Assembly: GCA_024280855.1 (NCBI GenBank)
Contig: JAJRPG010000014.1
Location: 1-38,161 of the forward strand
Length of the DNA stretch: 38,161 nucleotides
Direction of reading: 5' to 3'
DNA from: Planctomycetota bacterium
Lineage (GTDB): Bacteria; Planctomycetota; Phycisphaerae; UBA1845
Made by a program: the position numbers and the translations under genes. How positions within the stretch are numbered: position 1 is the first letter of the stretch; every line of letters starts with the position of its first letter. Of the stretch, positions 14,959 to 24,240 are shown piece after piece. The notes below the pieces were generated by a model that did not search any database, was not told the origin of the DNA, and worked only from the letters and a program-made list of their open reading frames with translations.

Positions 14959-17214
14959 ATGATTAGTAACATGAGAAAAATGCGTAGCGTGATTTTATCG
15001 TTAGGATTATTCGGCTGCCTCATGCCGAGTGCCACGCTTGGGTCTACAAACCCCGGGCTAATAAAATATGTACCTGCGGACGTGTTCTTGTGCGAACAAG
15101 AAAAAACCAATCCCGAACGGCAGTTTGTAGACGACTATTGGAAAGAAGTCTGCGACGCATTTAAGGCAACAGGCCTATCAGAAGAATTTATGTCCTTTGT
15201 CGGCGGCTTTCTCAGTGATGGCCAAGGCGAACAGGTCGTCCAGTTGAAGGATAAAGTGACGATGCTTATCGACGGCGTTGACTGGAAATCTTTGGCCGCC
15301 AAGGAAACGCTTTTTGCACAGCGCATGGCTAACCCCAATATCAATGGCAGCTCGATCAACATGGGGCCTCCCGATATGGTTTGGCTGCTTAGAGGTGACG
15401 CCAATGGCGCCGCGAAAAACTTCAAAGGCCTTTCCTCGATATTCCACGCTGCAGCAGAAGAAATCAACGGCGCAGTTGGCCAAAAAGTAGTCGTCGTAGC
15501 CAAGCCAGACGGATTTGGTGACAACGTATTGACCCTCGCGCCGGCCATGATGCCTTTAGATCAAGCCCCGGCTAGCCTGTCTCTGGCACTCCGTAATGAC
15601 ATCATCATTATCGCCGTAGGGCGTGACATGCTGAAAGAAACGCTTGATCTGATACAAGGTCGAAGTGAAGCTAAATCTCTGGCAGATAGTCCACGATTTA
15701 AGATGGCGCTAGCAGGTCTGCCTGTCGCAGAAGATGGCCTATCATTTTTCGATATGCAAGCCATGCTCAAGCCTGTCAAAAAATTAGCGACCGCAGCCAT
15801 GGCTTCAGGCTCAAGCGATAAACTCGGTAAAACAAACGAAGCCGCGACAGCTCTAAATGGTAAAGCGCTGAAGGCATATAATGAAAAGGACATAGCCAAG
15901 GCTCTAGCGATCATTACAGAAGCACATGACGCAGACCCAAATAGTGGTCTGGTCATGTATAACCTAGCCTGTTTCTCTGCACTATCAGACAAAAACGAAG
16001 AGGCGCTGAATTGGTTGACTAAAGCAGTGGACGCCGGTTTTCATAATTTCGAGCTAATGAGTAGCGACGAAGACCTAAAGGCACTACGTAACGATGCCAA
16101 GTTCAAATCAGCTATTGCCAAAGCTAAAATGACCAGAAAAGGTAGCGGCGCAGCCAAGGTTGATCCAGCTAAGATGGCTATTGTTAATCGCATATTTAAT
16201 ACCGTAGGTATCATGGATTATACCGCTAGCGTATCTTTCACCGAAGGTCGTGCGACACATTCCGCATCCAAAATGGCCTTGGTCAAAGATGCTGCGAGCA
16301 ATCCGTTCTATCCAGTCATCGCCAGCAACAAATCGTTGAAGCAATACAGCCGACACTTGCCTAAGGAAACGGAATCGTTCTCCGTAAGCAGCAGCATCGA
16401 TCCTGTTGAGCTTTATCATTTCATTCTCGATACCGTAAAGATGATTGGCCCAGATGGCGAAGCAGGCTTGCAGCAATGGACGATGATTCAAGAGCAAAAC
16501 GGTTTTAATTTGGAACGTGATCTACTTTCACTTTTCGAGGGTGAATTTGTGAGCATGTCTATCGCTGGCGATATGGGCTTATCTTCTGTAAGCATGATTA
16601 AAGTGGCCAACGAAGATTCTGCCAGAGAAAAAATGATCATGGCCCTGAATCATCTGAGCGCAGCTATGCAACAAGCTGCAACACAGCAACCTATGATGGC
16701 GATGTTTGCTCTGCGGACTTCCGATTCTACCGACGAGCGACTTCCAGGATTTCAAGCAGTGTCCATTGGAGGCACAACCATGTATCTTGGCGTCGTCGAT
16801 GGCTACTTGATGATGGGTGACTCGGCCGACGCGATCGCATTATGTCGCGATACCGCAGCGGGTAAGCATCCCAATATCACGAAAAACCAGCGAATTATGA
16901 ATATGGCCTCCATCCCCCAGGGCAGCTTCACTGGCGTCGAATTTACCGATAAACGCAACACGGGCAAAACACTGGCTGGTCTGATTAGCGGTATTTCGAT
17001 GGGTGGAAGCATGGCTATGATGGCGATACCTGATCCTCAGCAGCAAAAAATGCTCGTCAAAGTTTTGGGCATGATCGCCAAGTTGGCTCCTGTAGCTCAG
17101 AAAATCAACTTCTACGAATCCTCGTCGTCGTATACAACTTTCGACGGGATGGTTTGGATGACCAAAGAAGTCACGAACTACCGCGAAAAAGAACATCGAG
17201 CATCGGCTAACTAG
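14959..17214 (+). CDS. Exported DUF3352-like protein with an internal TPR segment
   Basis: 751 residues with a signal peptide (hydrophobic run ending ATLGS near residue 29). Residues about 30-280 and 395-740 resemble the repeated alpha/beta pattern of planctomycete DUF3352-type proteins (KYVPADVFL start, GVDWKSLAA, later a mirrored LFEGEFVSMSIAG and MYLGVVDGYLMMGDS). Residues about 297-390 are a TPR insertion ending DEDLKALRNDAKFKSAI. Ala/Met-rich composition is notable throughout. A GAAGGA site lies 8 nt before the ATG. It probably works in the periplasm-like space or at the surface. Function is unknown. A terminator at 17303-17343 ends the transcript. The 270-nt gap before it (14688-14958) shows no gene. 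Confidence 0.75.
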   Translation: MISNMRKMRSVILSLGLFGCLMPSATLGSTNPGLIKYVPADVFLCEQEKTNPERQFVDDYWKEVCDAFKATGLSEEFMSFVGGFLSDGQGEQVVQLKDKVTMLIDGVDWKSLAAKETLFAQRMANPNINGSSINMGPPDMVWLLRGDANGAAKNFKGLSSIFHAAAEEINGAVGQKVVVVAKPDGFGDNVLTLAPAMMPLDQAPASLSLALRNDIIIIAVGRDMLKETLDLIQGRSEAKSLADSPRFKMALAGLPVAEDGLSFFDMQAMLKPVKKLATAAMASGSSDKLGKTNEAATALNGKALKAYNEKDIAKALAIITEAHDADPNSGLVMYNLACFSALSDKNEEALNWLTKAVDAGFHNFELMSSDEDLKALRNDAKFKSAIAKAKMTRKGSGAAKVDPAKMAIVNRIFNTVGIMDYTASVSFTEGRATHSASKMALVKDAASNPFYPVIASNKSLKQYSRHLPKETESFSVSSSIDPVELYHFILDTVKMIGPDGEAGLQQWTMIQEQNGFNLERDLLSLFEGEFVSMSIAGDMGLSSVSMIKVANEDSAREKMIMALNHLSAAMQQAATQQPMMAMFALRTSDSTDERLPGFQAVSIGGTTMYLGVVDGYLMMGDSADAIALCRDTAAGKHPNITKNQRIMNMASIPQGSFTGVEFTDKRNTGKTLAGLISGISMGGSMAMMAIPDPQQQKMLVKVLGMIAKLAPVAQKINFYESSSSYTTFDGMVWMTKEVTNYREKEHRASAN

Positions 17215-17302
17215 AGCATGTTCGATTGTTAAGTAACGGTTAAGAAAATTAAACCTTATCTGTTGCCAGCAGCATGTGACGACGGCTGGCGATAAAAATT
17301 AG

Positions 17303-17343
17303 ACGGCGACTGAGTGTAGATGAAGCTCAGTCGCCGTTTTTTT
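17303..17343 (+). terminator. Intrinsic terminator
   Basis: Perfect 11-bp stem CGGCGACTGAG (17304-17314) / CTCAGTCGCCG (17326-17336), with an extra A-T pair at the base, followed by seven T residues (17337-17343). It closes the transcript of the DUF3352-like gene before pfkA. Confidence 0.9.
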
Positions 17344-17393
17344 GTAAACACCTTGATTGTCAACACGACACAATTCGGGTATCGATTACATGT

Positions 17394-18509
17394 ATGTCAA
17401 CCAATCATAAGATCAAACGAATCGGTATCCTCACTGGCGGTGGAGATTGTCCAGGTCTAAATGCTGTGATCCGGGCTGTCACCAAGACAGCTATCACACA
17501 ATACGAACTGGATGTATTTGGCGTGGAAGACGGATTTCTGGGGCTTATCGAAAACCGTATTAAGCCACTAAAATTTTCGGATGTCTCCAACATTCTCGAT
17601 CAAGGCGGCACGATCCTGGGAACATCCAACAAGGCAGACCCGGCTCGCTTTTGCGTGGATTACGCCTCGGATGGCAAACCCATTTTTGAAAATGTGACGG
17701 ATCGAGTTGTGGAAAACATCAAGCGTGCGCAGCTCGATGTGTTGGTTTGTATCGGTGGCGACGGGACAATGTCAGCGGCGTCGCGCGTTGCGGCTCATGG
17801 CGTTCCTATTATTGGCGTTCCGAAGACCATCGATAATGATCTGCTGCATACCGATGTGACGTTTGGTTTTAACACGGCTGTTTCGATCGCTACGGAAGCG
17901 ATGGATCGTATCCGCACGACAGCGTCTAGCCATTCTCGCGTCATGCTGGTCGAAATGATGGGACGCAACGCTGGGTGGATCACATTATATTCAGGCGCAG
18001 CTAGCGGGGCAGATATTATTCTCATTCCGGAAATTGAATTCGATATCGAGGCGGTTTGTCGGCGGTGTATTGAGCGCAGTCAACATGGCAAAGCCTATAC
18101 CCTGGTAGCGGTGTCAGAAGGCGCAAAACCCAAGGGTGGCCAAGTGGTGGTAGATCGCGTGGTGCAGGAATCGCCCGACCCCATTCGTCTTGGCGGCGTG
18201 AGCGAAGTGCTTAGCCATGAGATTTCGCAGCGAACGAAATTAGAATGTCGTGCAACTATTTTGGGGCATGTTCAGCGCGGCGGCACGCCAACAACTTACG
18301 ACCGCACCATGGCAACTCTGTTTGGCTATCATGCAGTCGGTCTGATGATGAAGGATAAGATGAATCACATGGTGGTGTGGAAAAACGGGGCACTGGGGTC
18401 CGTGCCGATCGACCAGGTCGCTGATAAACAAAAACTCATCCCGCTTGATGATACGCTACTAGCCGCCTGCCGGGCAACGGGAGTTAGTTTCGGAGACGAA
18501 GTTTCATGA
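17394..18509 (+). CDS. pfkA: 6-phosphofructokinase
   Basis: 371 residues. It phosphorylates fructose 6-phosphate in glycolysis. Motifs: GILTGGGDCPGLNAVIRAV (phosphate loop), CIGGDGTMSAA (121-125 region), PKTIDNDL (143-150, catalytic Asp in TIDND) and MGRNAGW (189-195). The phosphoryl donor can often be guessed from two positions. The GGDG glycine suggests ATP, while the Lys of PKTIDND is the residue seen in PPi-dependent enzymes and in some ATP-dependent group III enzymes. The donor is therefore ambiguous here. No Shine-Dalgarno is visible, and a TTGTCA-17-TATCGA pair would start the transcript almost at the ATG, so a leaderless mRNA is possible. It ends one base from the convergent rsmG. Confidence 0.9.
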   Translation: MSTNHKIKRIGILTGGGDCPGLNAVIRAVTKTAITQYELDVFGVEDGFLGLIENRIKPLKFSDVSNILDQGGTILGTSNKADPARFCVDYASDGKPIFENVTDRVVENIKRAQLDVLVCIGGDGTMSAASRVAAHGVPIIGVPKTIDNDLLHTDVTFGFNTAVSIATEAMDRIRTTASSHSRVMLVEMMGRNAGWITLYSGAASGADIILIPEIEFDIEAVCRRCIERSQHGKAYTLVAVSEGAKPKGGQVVVDRVVQESPDPIRLGGVSEVLSHEISQRTKLECRATILGHVQRGGTPTTYDRTMATLFGYHAVGLMMKDKMNHMVVWKNGALGSVPIDQVADKQKLIPLDDTLLAACRATGVSFGDEVS

Positions 18510-18510
18510 G

Positions 18511-19194
18511 CTACTTTCTCTTGTAAACCAGCAAAATACGCTCTAAATCTTCATTCTCGCATGTCAATGTATAAGTGTAGGTTTCCGCAAGTTTTAATCG
18601 ATGTTGATTAGCTGCGCTAGCCGCTTCGGTAAGTTCCGATTTCTCTATCGCAGCAGACTTAAATAAAACCAACACCCCGCCACGCTTCACATGTTGCGCC
18701 GATTTAATAATACAATTAGCCGCAGAGCTAACTGCCCGGGCAGCGACAATGTTAAACTGATCGTCACATGCCCAATGTTCGCTGCGCGCATGTTCGGCGT
18801 GTAAGTTATCAAGCCCAAGTGCGTCAGCAATCCTTGATACGAAGTCGATTTTCTTGCCCGTAGAATCAATCGCAGTGAGTTGCCAATTTGGCGCAGCAAT
18901 CGCTAAGGGGATAGCTGGAAAACCTGCGCCAGTGCCAATGTCAAGACATGTCATATTTTTAGACACCCGATCACCCGCCCACCGCAATAGCACGAGAGAA
19001 TCAACATAATGCCTGATGGCTGATTCTACAGGCCCGGTGATGCGCGTTAAATTGAATGCGCGATTGGTCTCAACGACAGCTTCATAATGACGACACATTA
19101 GTTCAAGCTGCTCATCAGATAATGGCCTCGCCCATTGAGCGGAGGCCTGAGCGAGCGTTTGTTTGAATGTTTCTGAATGGGTTGATGTCATCAT
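18511..19194 (-). CDS. rsmG: 16S rRNA (guanine-527-N7)-methyltransferase RsmG (GidB)
   Basis: 227 residues from ATG 19194 (an ATG one codon later, or 19230, are alternatives; none has a clear ribosome site). It methylates N7 of G527 in 16S rRNA. The N-terminal NLTRITGPVESAIRHYVDSL stretch and the SAM-binding CLDIGTGAGFPAIPLAI motif are characteristic, followed by AIDSTGKKIDFV and AARAVSS. The usual partner gidA/mnmG is absent. The convergent pfkA stop lies one base away, with no terminator between. Confidence 0.88.
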   Translation of the reverse strand: MMTSTHSETFKQTLAQASAQWARPLSDEQLELMCRHYEAVVETNRAFNLTRITGPVESAIRHYVDSLVLLRWAGDRVSKNMTCLDIGTGAGFPAIPLAIAAPNWQLTAIDSTGKKIDFVSRIADALGLDNLHAEHARSEHWACDDQFNIVAARAVSSAANCIIKSAQHVKRGGVLVLFKSAAIEKSELTEAASAANQHRLKLAETYTYTLTCENEDLERILLVYKRK

Positions 19195-19268
19195 TATTTT
19201 ACTGAAAATTTCGTTACAGACCAATCCCATCAGCCTACAACTAGCCTTTAATGTCTACAAATATAGGG

Positions 19269-20420
19269 TCATTGATAACGGATGGCGATTGCGATGCCCG
19301 TATGGTTCCGCGGATTGACGTAAGTTTCAAAGCCTTCGTGAAATGGCATCACGGCATTCCAGACCTCGCCCAAGTACTGATGTTGCGGATGATTAATGTC
19401 ATCAAAAGCAACCATACCGCCGAGGGTTATCCGAGTAGCCACTTGGTCAAGGTCAGCTCGAGCGCCATCCCGCGAATGGTCTCCATCGACAGTAATAAGA
19501 TCAAACGTTTCACCTGGACTACTAAAAAGTTCGGAAAGCGTATCTCTCGTACTGCCACTAACAAAACGAATCGGGCGATCATAACCGACGCGTTTCATTT
19601 GGTCCGCGACAAAATCCGGGCCTGGATTCTCCGTGCCAGCGTAGTTCGCAATCCAAAGATCGCACGACACAACATCCAGTTCTGAGTGCCCCGCAGCTAT
19701 ACATCCCGCGCACACTAAAGCTAGGCTATGTCCTCGGCGCGTGCCGATTTCCAAATACCGCTTCGGCGAGGTTAGCGTCGCATAGGCAAATAGCACCGAC
19801 CACAAATCAATATATTTCCAGCGATCACCAAACCGATTCAGCGCCCGGCGATAACCATCAAGCATACGAGCGACGTATGGGTCAGGCTCAAGCGATTCAA
19901 GCGTGCGAATAATTTCTCGTTTGGTTTCAGACTCCAAAGCCAAACTGACAACCGTATCAAGATTGACCGCTTCGTGCGGTCCAACCAACGTATCTATACC
20001 ATTAGGAAGCTGACCCTGCTTATCGTAAGGTCCGGGCGGCAAGTTATCGTAGAGCCTTACGATGCGCACACCGGGAAATACTTCCCGCGCACGATTAAAC
20101 AATGCCAATTCATTGGCATCAGAAGAAATGACCACAGCTTCAACTTCAAGCTTAGCCAATGACTCCGGCAAAACGACGGGCAAGCCTTTTACCTCGCGGA
20201 TTTTCTCCGCGTCGTCATCAATAAGCGCAACAACAGTTGCCCCACCGCTTGGACGAACAACGTCCAGCAGCCAGCTTGAATGTTCGCCAGCACCAAATAG
20301 CGCCACCCGCGAAACGCCCTTGAGGCGATGCGTCCAAACTTCGCGGATATAAGCCCCCCAAAAATTTATCATGTCAAAGCTCTCGGCTGATATTCCATAT
20401 ACTAAATCCGATTCTTCCAC
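19269..20420 (-). CDS. Rossmann-module / class I methyltransferase fusion
   Basis: 383 residues from GTG 20420 with TTAGG just upstream; start uncertain (ATG 20372 also possible). Residues about 36-122 are an accessory Rossmann-like module (VALFGAGEHSSWLL, ALIDDD, GLPVVLP, AVVISSDAN). Residues about 205-380 are a methyltransferase of the Methyltransf_24/CmcI type: YLEIGTRRGHS (SAM loop, 222-231), CDLWIANYAG, ITVDGDHSRDGARADL (about 309-324) and GGMVAFDDINHP. It probably methylates a sugar or peptide hydroxyl or amine. The same module is at the C-terminus of the methyltransferase encoded at 24241-25380. It lies just left of the plus-strand glycan operon and is divergent from it. Confidence 0.78.
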   Translation of the reverse strand: MEESDLVYGISAESFDMINFWGAYIREVWTHRLKGVSRVALFGAGEHSSWLLDVVRPSGGATVVALIDDDAEKIREVKGLPVVLPESLAKLEVEAVVISSDANELALFNRAREVFPGVRIVRLYDNLPPGPYDKQGQLPNGIDTLVGPHEAVNLDTVVSLALESETKREIIRTLESLEPDPYVARMLDGYRRALNRFGDRWKYIDLWSVLFAYATLTSPKRYLEIGTRRGHSLALVCAGCIAAGHSELDVVSCDLWIANYAGTENPGPDFVADQMKRVGYDRPIRFVSGSTRDTLSELFSSPGETFDLITVDGDHSRDGARADLDQVATRITLGGMVAFDDINHPQHQYLGEVWNAVMPFHEGFETYVNPRNHTGIAIAIRYQ

Positions 20421-20577
20421 CTAATATAACAGCCCTTAACCATGATGCACAAATCTGATATGTCGTAACATTGGGCATTCTGGGAAGTCTTGTAGCTTTA
20501 CCCCCCATTTGACCGATGAAGAGCCTATGCGCTCAGCATCGAACAGCGAAGCGTTTGCGCCTGGCGTACATGGAGAA

Positions 20578-21825
20578 ATGACTAAGTTGCGAATCGGCAT
20601 CCATCCCAATTTGAAGCCCCACGATGGCGGGGTCTATCAATACTCGCTAACCATGCTGGAATCGCTCCATGTGTGGAGTCAAAGCGAGGCCGGCGCATTT
20701 TCGCACGAATTTGTCGTTTTCGCACACGATGGCCAGCACCCTGCCTTGGCGAAATTGACCGAGCCGAGTTGGTCCATCCAAACCTTTCGCCCGCCTTGGT
20801 CGCCAGAGGGTTCTCCTTCATCAAAATGCTTACCCGACCCATCTAATCCACAAAGCCAGCCCGATATGCACCGCTGGCTAATCGAATGCGGAATAGAATT
20901 GATGATTTACCCGTCGCCTCACCGACTCTCGTTTGAGACTGACGTCCCGTTCATCATGTCGATACACGATCTACAGCACAGACTTCAGCCGGAATTTCCG
21001 GAGGTTTCTGCTGACGGCGAGTTTGAGCGGCGAGAATATCTTTTCCTTAATGCGACGAAAACCGCCACGCTGCTCATCGCTGATTCGGAAGTTGGCTGTG
21101 AGGATATTATTGACTGCTACGATGTTGATCCAGCTATCGTAAAACCGCTTCCGTTTTTGCCAAAGTCTCACCCTTCCGAAAATGTTAGTGTCGAAGGTAC
21201 TGATTTCGTGAAAATGAAATATAGCTTACCGGAAGATTTTCTGTTTTATCCCGCTCAGTTCTGGTCCCACAAAAATCATGTGCGCCTGATAGAAGCTTTA
21301 GGCATACTCAAACAGCAAAGCGATTTGCGAATTCCGCTAGTACTAAGCGGCTCATGGTCTGGGACATTACGCGAGCAAGTTCGGGCCGATGTGATCTCGC
21401 GGGCGAAGGAGATGGGCATTGAAAACCAACTTCATCTTCTGGGCTATGTGCCAGACGAAGATATTAAGAATTTATACATGAGCGCGAAGTCGCTGGTTAT
21501 GCCAACTTTCTTTGGTCCCACCAACATACCCGTTTTAGAGGCCTGGTCGCATTCTTGCCCGGTACTGTGTTCTGACATTCGAGGCATTAGTGAGCAATGC
21601 GGCGACGCAGCTGTGTTGGTCAACCCAACAGATGTTAAGAGCATAGCCGAGGGTATCCGCCGCCATTGGACGGATGACAAATTACGAATGAATCTAATAG
21701 CCAAGGGTCTAAAACGTCTCGCCTCGTATACACCAAAAGATTATAACACGAGGCTTCAAGCGATTATTCATGACGCTTGCGCAAACGTACAGGCTAAGCA
21801 GCTAAACAATGTGAGTGCCCTATGA
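20578..21825 (+). CDS. GT4-type glycosyltransferase
   Basis: 415 residues from ATG 20578, chosen because the family normally begins at a KLRIGIHPNL-type first strand; TTG 20509 and ATG 20527 are alternatives, and no start has an ideal ribosome site. The GT-B fold C-terminal half is clear: FLFYPAQFWSHKNHVRLIEAL, HLLGYVPDEDIKNLYMSAK, PTFFGPTNIPVLEAW (ExxxxxxxE-type donor site) and VLVNPTDVKSIAEGI. It transfers an activated sugar, retaining configuration, in the cytosol. It is the first gene of a tight operon; its stop overlaps the next start by 4 nt (ATGA). Confidence 0.85.
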   Translation: MTKLRIGIHPNLKPHDGGVYQYSLTMLESLHVWSQSEAGAFSHEFVVFAHDGQHPALAKLTEPSWSIQTFRPPWSPEGSPSSKCLPDPSNPQSQPDMHRWLIECGIELMIYPSPHRLSFETDVPFIMSIHDLQHRLQPEFPEVSADGEFERREYLFLNATKTATLLIADSEVGCEDIIDCYDVDPAIVKPLPFLPKSHPSENVSVEGTDFVKMKYSLPEDFLFYPAQFWSHKNHVRLIEALGILKQQSDLRIPLVLSGSWSGTLREQVRADVISRAKEMGIENQLHLLGYVPDEDIKNLYMSAKSLVMPTFFGPTNIPVLEAWSHSCPVLCSDIRGISEQCGDAAVLVNPTDVKSIAEGIRRHWTDDKLRMNLIAKGLKRLASYTPKDYNTRLQAIIHDACANVQAKQLNNVSAL

Positions 21826-22235
21826 ATGTTGCCTTAGAACCTATTGAGCAGATTTCATCAGAAGGCATTACTTTGGTACAAATAATTCGTGCGTCGATGG
21901 CTCCGACCAAAACACAGTTCGTCACGCCCCACGAGTCCAATCATCAGGTCGGATTTATCGTCTACCCCAAAGGTGGAGAAATCGCCCGCCACATTCACCG
22001 ACCTATTTCTAGAAACATAACCGGCACTTCCGAAGTGCTGCTCGTCCGCCAAGGCCGATGCGAAATAGACATCTACGACGACAACCGAAAACTAATAGCC
22101 ACACGAGAGCTGCGCACGGGCGACGTGGTGATAATGCCACGCGGGGGACACGGATTTCGAATGTTGGAAGACACAATCCTTTTGGAAGTCAAACAAGGCC
22201 CATACACTGGACAAGATGAGAAAGAATGCTTTTAG
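21822..22235 (+). CDS. Cupin-fold protein of a sugar-modification cluster
   Basis: 137 residues with a single beta-barrel cupin. Putative metal ligands are in RHIHRP (HxH), TSEVLLVRQG (Glu) and GGHGFRM (His), followed by LLEVKQGPYTG. Small cupins of this kind often sit beside DegT-type aminotransferases in glycan gene clusters and may isomerise or epimerise keto-sugars; that role is inference. It overlaps the preceding glycosyltransferase stop by 4 nt, and its own 3' end overlaps the aminotransferase start by 10 nt. Confidence 0.72.
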   Translation: MNVALEPIEQISSEGITLVQIIRASMAPTKTQFVTPHESNHQVGFIVYPKGGEIARHIHRPISRNITGTSEVLLVRQGRCEIDIYDDNRKLIATRELRTGDVVIMPRGGHGFRMLEDTILLEVKQGPYTGQDEKECF

Positions 22236-23389
22236 AAAAACCTACAACATTAATCCCCGTTTGTGAGCCTTGGCTAGGTGAGCGCGAAGAGGCCTATGCC
22301 CTCGAATGCGTCCGCAGCGGCTGGGTTTCCTCCTCAGGCAAGTTCGTGGACGATTTTGAACAGCGCTGGGCTGCGTATTGCCACCGTGCCTATGGCGTGT
22401 CAGTCAGCAACGGAACTAGCGCACTACAAGCCGCTATCGAAGCACTAGATTTATCACCCGGCGACGAAGTCATTCTTCCCTCACTAACCATTATCTCCTG
22501 CGCCCAGTGCATAATTCGCGTAGGCGCAAAGCCGGTGCTGGTCGATTGCGACCACAATACCTGGACCATGAACACCCAACAAGTCGCCGACTGCGTCACA
22601 AGTCGCACGCGAGCGATCTTAGCGGTGCATATGTATGGCCATCCTGTTGACATGCAGCCAATTTTGGACGTCTGCGAGCAACACGGTATAGCTTTAATAG
22701 AAGACGCCGCCCAGGCTCACGGGTCGGAGTGCCTCGTTGATGACACCAACGGCAGTGAAAATAAATCCTGGCAACGATGCGGCAGCTTTGGCACGATGAG
22801 CTGCTTCAGCTTTTACGCCAACAAAATAATCACCACTGGCGAAGGCGGCATGGTACTAACCAACGACAAAACGCTCGACAAACGACTCAGAAGCATTCGC
22901 AATCTGTGCTTCGGCGAAGATCAACGGTTTCGTCACGAAACATTAGGGCACAATTTCCGCCTAACCAACCTACAAGCAGCTGTCGGCGTCGCCCAGCTGG
23001 AACGGATCGAGGAAATTCTCCAACGAAAACGACATATAGGCCAGCGATATACGCACAACCTAAAAGACCTGACCAATATCTCCACTCAGGAAAATCAGAC
23101 GTGGGCTAAGAACGTGTACTGGATGAATGGAATCGTCATCAACGAAAAACTAGGCATAAATGCCGCATCTTTCGCAAAATCGCTTCGCGCTCGCGGCATC
23201 GATTCACGCCCATTTTTCTTAGGCATGCACGATCAACCTGTGCTTATAAATCATGGACTATTTTCTGGCGAATCGTATCCCGTAACAACTAGACTATCGC
23301 AACAAGGCCTGTACCTTCCTTCAGGCGCTAATCTTAGCGACGACCAAATAGATACAGTCTGCCAAGTTGTCCAGGAGTTAGCCTCGTGA
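22226..23389 (+). CDS. DegT/DnrJ/EryC1/StrS-family PLP aminotransferase
   Basis: 387 residues, typical length. It makes amino sugars by transferring an amino group to a keto-sugar nucleotide using PLP. Motifs: SNGTSALQAAIEAL (PLP phosphate site), PSLTIISCAQCIIRVGAKPVLVD, IEDAAQAHGS (Asp that contacts the PLP nitrogen) and FYANKIITTGEGG, with the PLP lysine at residue 200. It resembles perosamine-synthase-like enzymes; the exact sugar cannot be told. The gene overlaps the cupin gene by 10 nt, and its TGA shares bases with the GTG start of the next methyltransferase. Confidence 0.9.
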   Translation: MLLEKPTTLIPVCEPWLGEREEAYALECVRSGWVSSSGKFVDDFEQRWAAYCHRAYGVSVSNGTSALQAAIEALDLSPGDEVILPSLTIISCAQCIIRVGAKPVLVDCDHNTWTMNTQQVADCVTSRTRAILAVHMYGHPVDMQPILDVCEQHGIALIEDAAQAHGSECLVDDTNGSENKSWQRCGSFGTMSCFSFYANKIITTGEGGMVLTNDKTLDKRLRSIRNLCFGEDQRFRHETLGHNFRLTNLQAAVGVAQLERIEEILQRKRHIGQRYTHNLKDLTNISTQENQTWAKNVYWMNGIVINEKLGINAASFAKSLRARGIDSRPFFLGMHDQPVLINHGLFSGESYPVTTRLSQQGLYLPSGANLSDDQIDTVCQVVQELAS

Positions 23390-24159
23390 AAGAAGTGTTT
23401 GGTCCATCATACGCCAGTGTCTACGACAGCTTATACGAAGCTAAAGATTACGAAGCCGAGTGCGATCTTTTAGAACGTATTTTTAATAAGCATAGTCAAA
23501 AACCCGTGCGCAGCATTCTCGATATGGGCTGCGGCACAGGTAATCACGCGTTCCCCCTGGCTAGGCGAGGCTATGACGTCGTGGGCGTGGACCGTTCTGC
23601 GGATATGATCGAATTAGCCCGAAAAAAATCATCGAACTATACCGGCGACCATCAACCTCGATTTGAAGTTTCCGATGTAACGACTCTAAACATCGATGAC
23701 CGATTCGACGTAGCTATGATGATGTTCGCCGTGTTAGGATATCAACACGACAACGAAAGCGTCATCGCAGCCCTAACCAACATGCGTTTACACCTTCACC
23801 ATGGCGGGTTAGCCATCTTCGACGTGTGGTATGGACCAGTCGTTTTAGGCGAGCGTCCTTCCGATCGAAAGCGAGAAATTTCCCATCCCAATGGCAAAAT
23901 CATTCGCTCAGCATCATCCACTTTGGACATCCACAAGCATCTGTGTCACGTTTCGTTTGATGCTCAAGATATTTCAAACGAAGGTAAGCCTACGCAAATA
24001 TCTGAATCGCACACCATGAGATATTTCTTCCCCCGCGAATTAGACCTATTTCTACATGTAGCCGGGTTTTCTCTTATTCGGATTGGGCAATTCCCTGATT
24101 TTGATCGTGAGCCTGACGACGCAAGCTGGAACGTCATGATAGTCGCTCGCGCGGTATAG
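23386..24159 (+). CDS. Class I SAM-dependent methyltransferase (glycan cluster)
   Basis: 257 residues from GTG 23386, which overlaps the stop of the aminotransferase by 4 nt. The SAM motif is ILDMGCGTGNHAFPLARRG, with GVDRSADMIELARK as motif II and RFDVAMMMFAVLGY as motif III. It resembles Methyltransf_25/11-type small-molecule methyltransferases, often N,N-dimethylating amino sugars in such clusters. The sugar target is inference from its place beside DegT. An 81-nt gap, with no gene seen, separates it from the next methyltransferase. Confidence 0.85.
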   Translation: MKEVFGPSYASVYDSLYEAKDYEAECDLLERIFNKHSQKPVRSILDMGCGTGNHAFPLARRGYDVVGVDRSADMIELARKKSSNYTGDHQPRFEVSDVTTLNIDDRFDVAMMMFAVLGYQHDNESVIAALTNMRLHLHHGGLAIFDVWYGPVVLGERPSDRKREISHPNGKIIRSASSTLDIHKHLCHVSFDAQDISNEGKPTQISESHTMRYFFPRELDLFLHVAGFSLIRIGQFPDFDREPDDASWNVMIVARAV

Positions 24160-24240
24160 CCTCTCCGCGAAAACATGCCCTGGAACCTGATTAATGCCCA
24201 TAAATTGTAGCCTCGAACAGTAGATACCGATAATAAAGTC

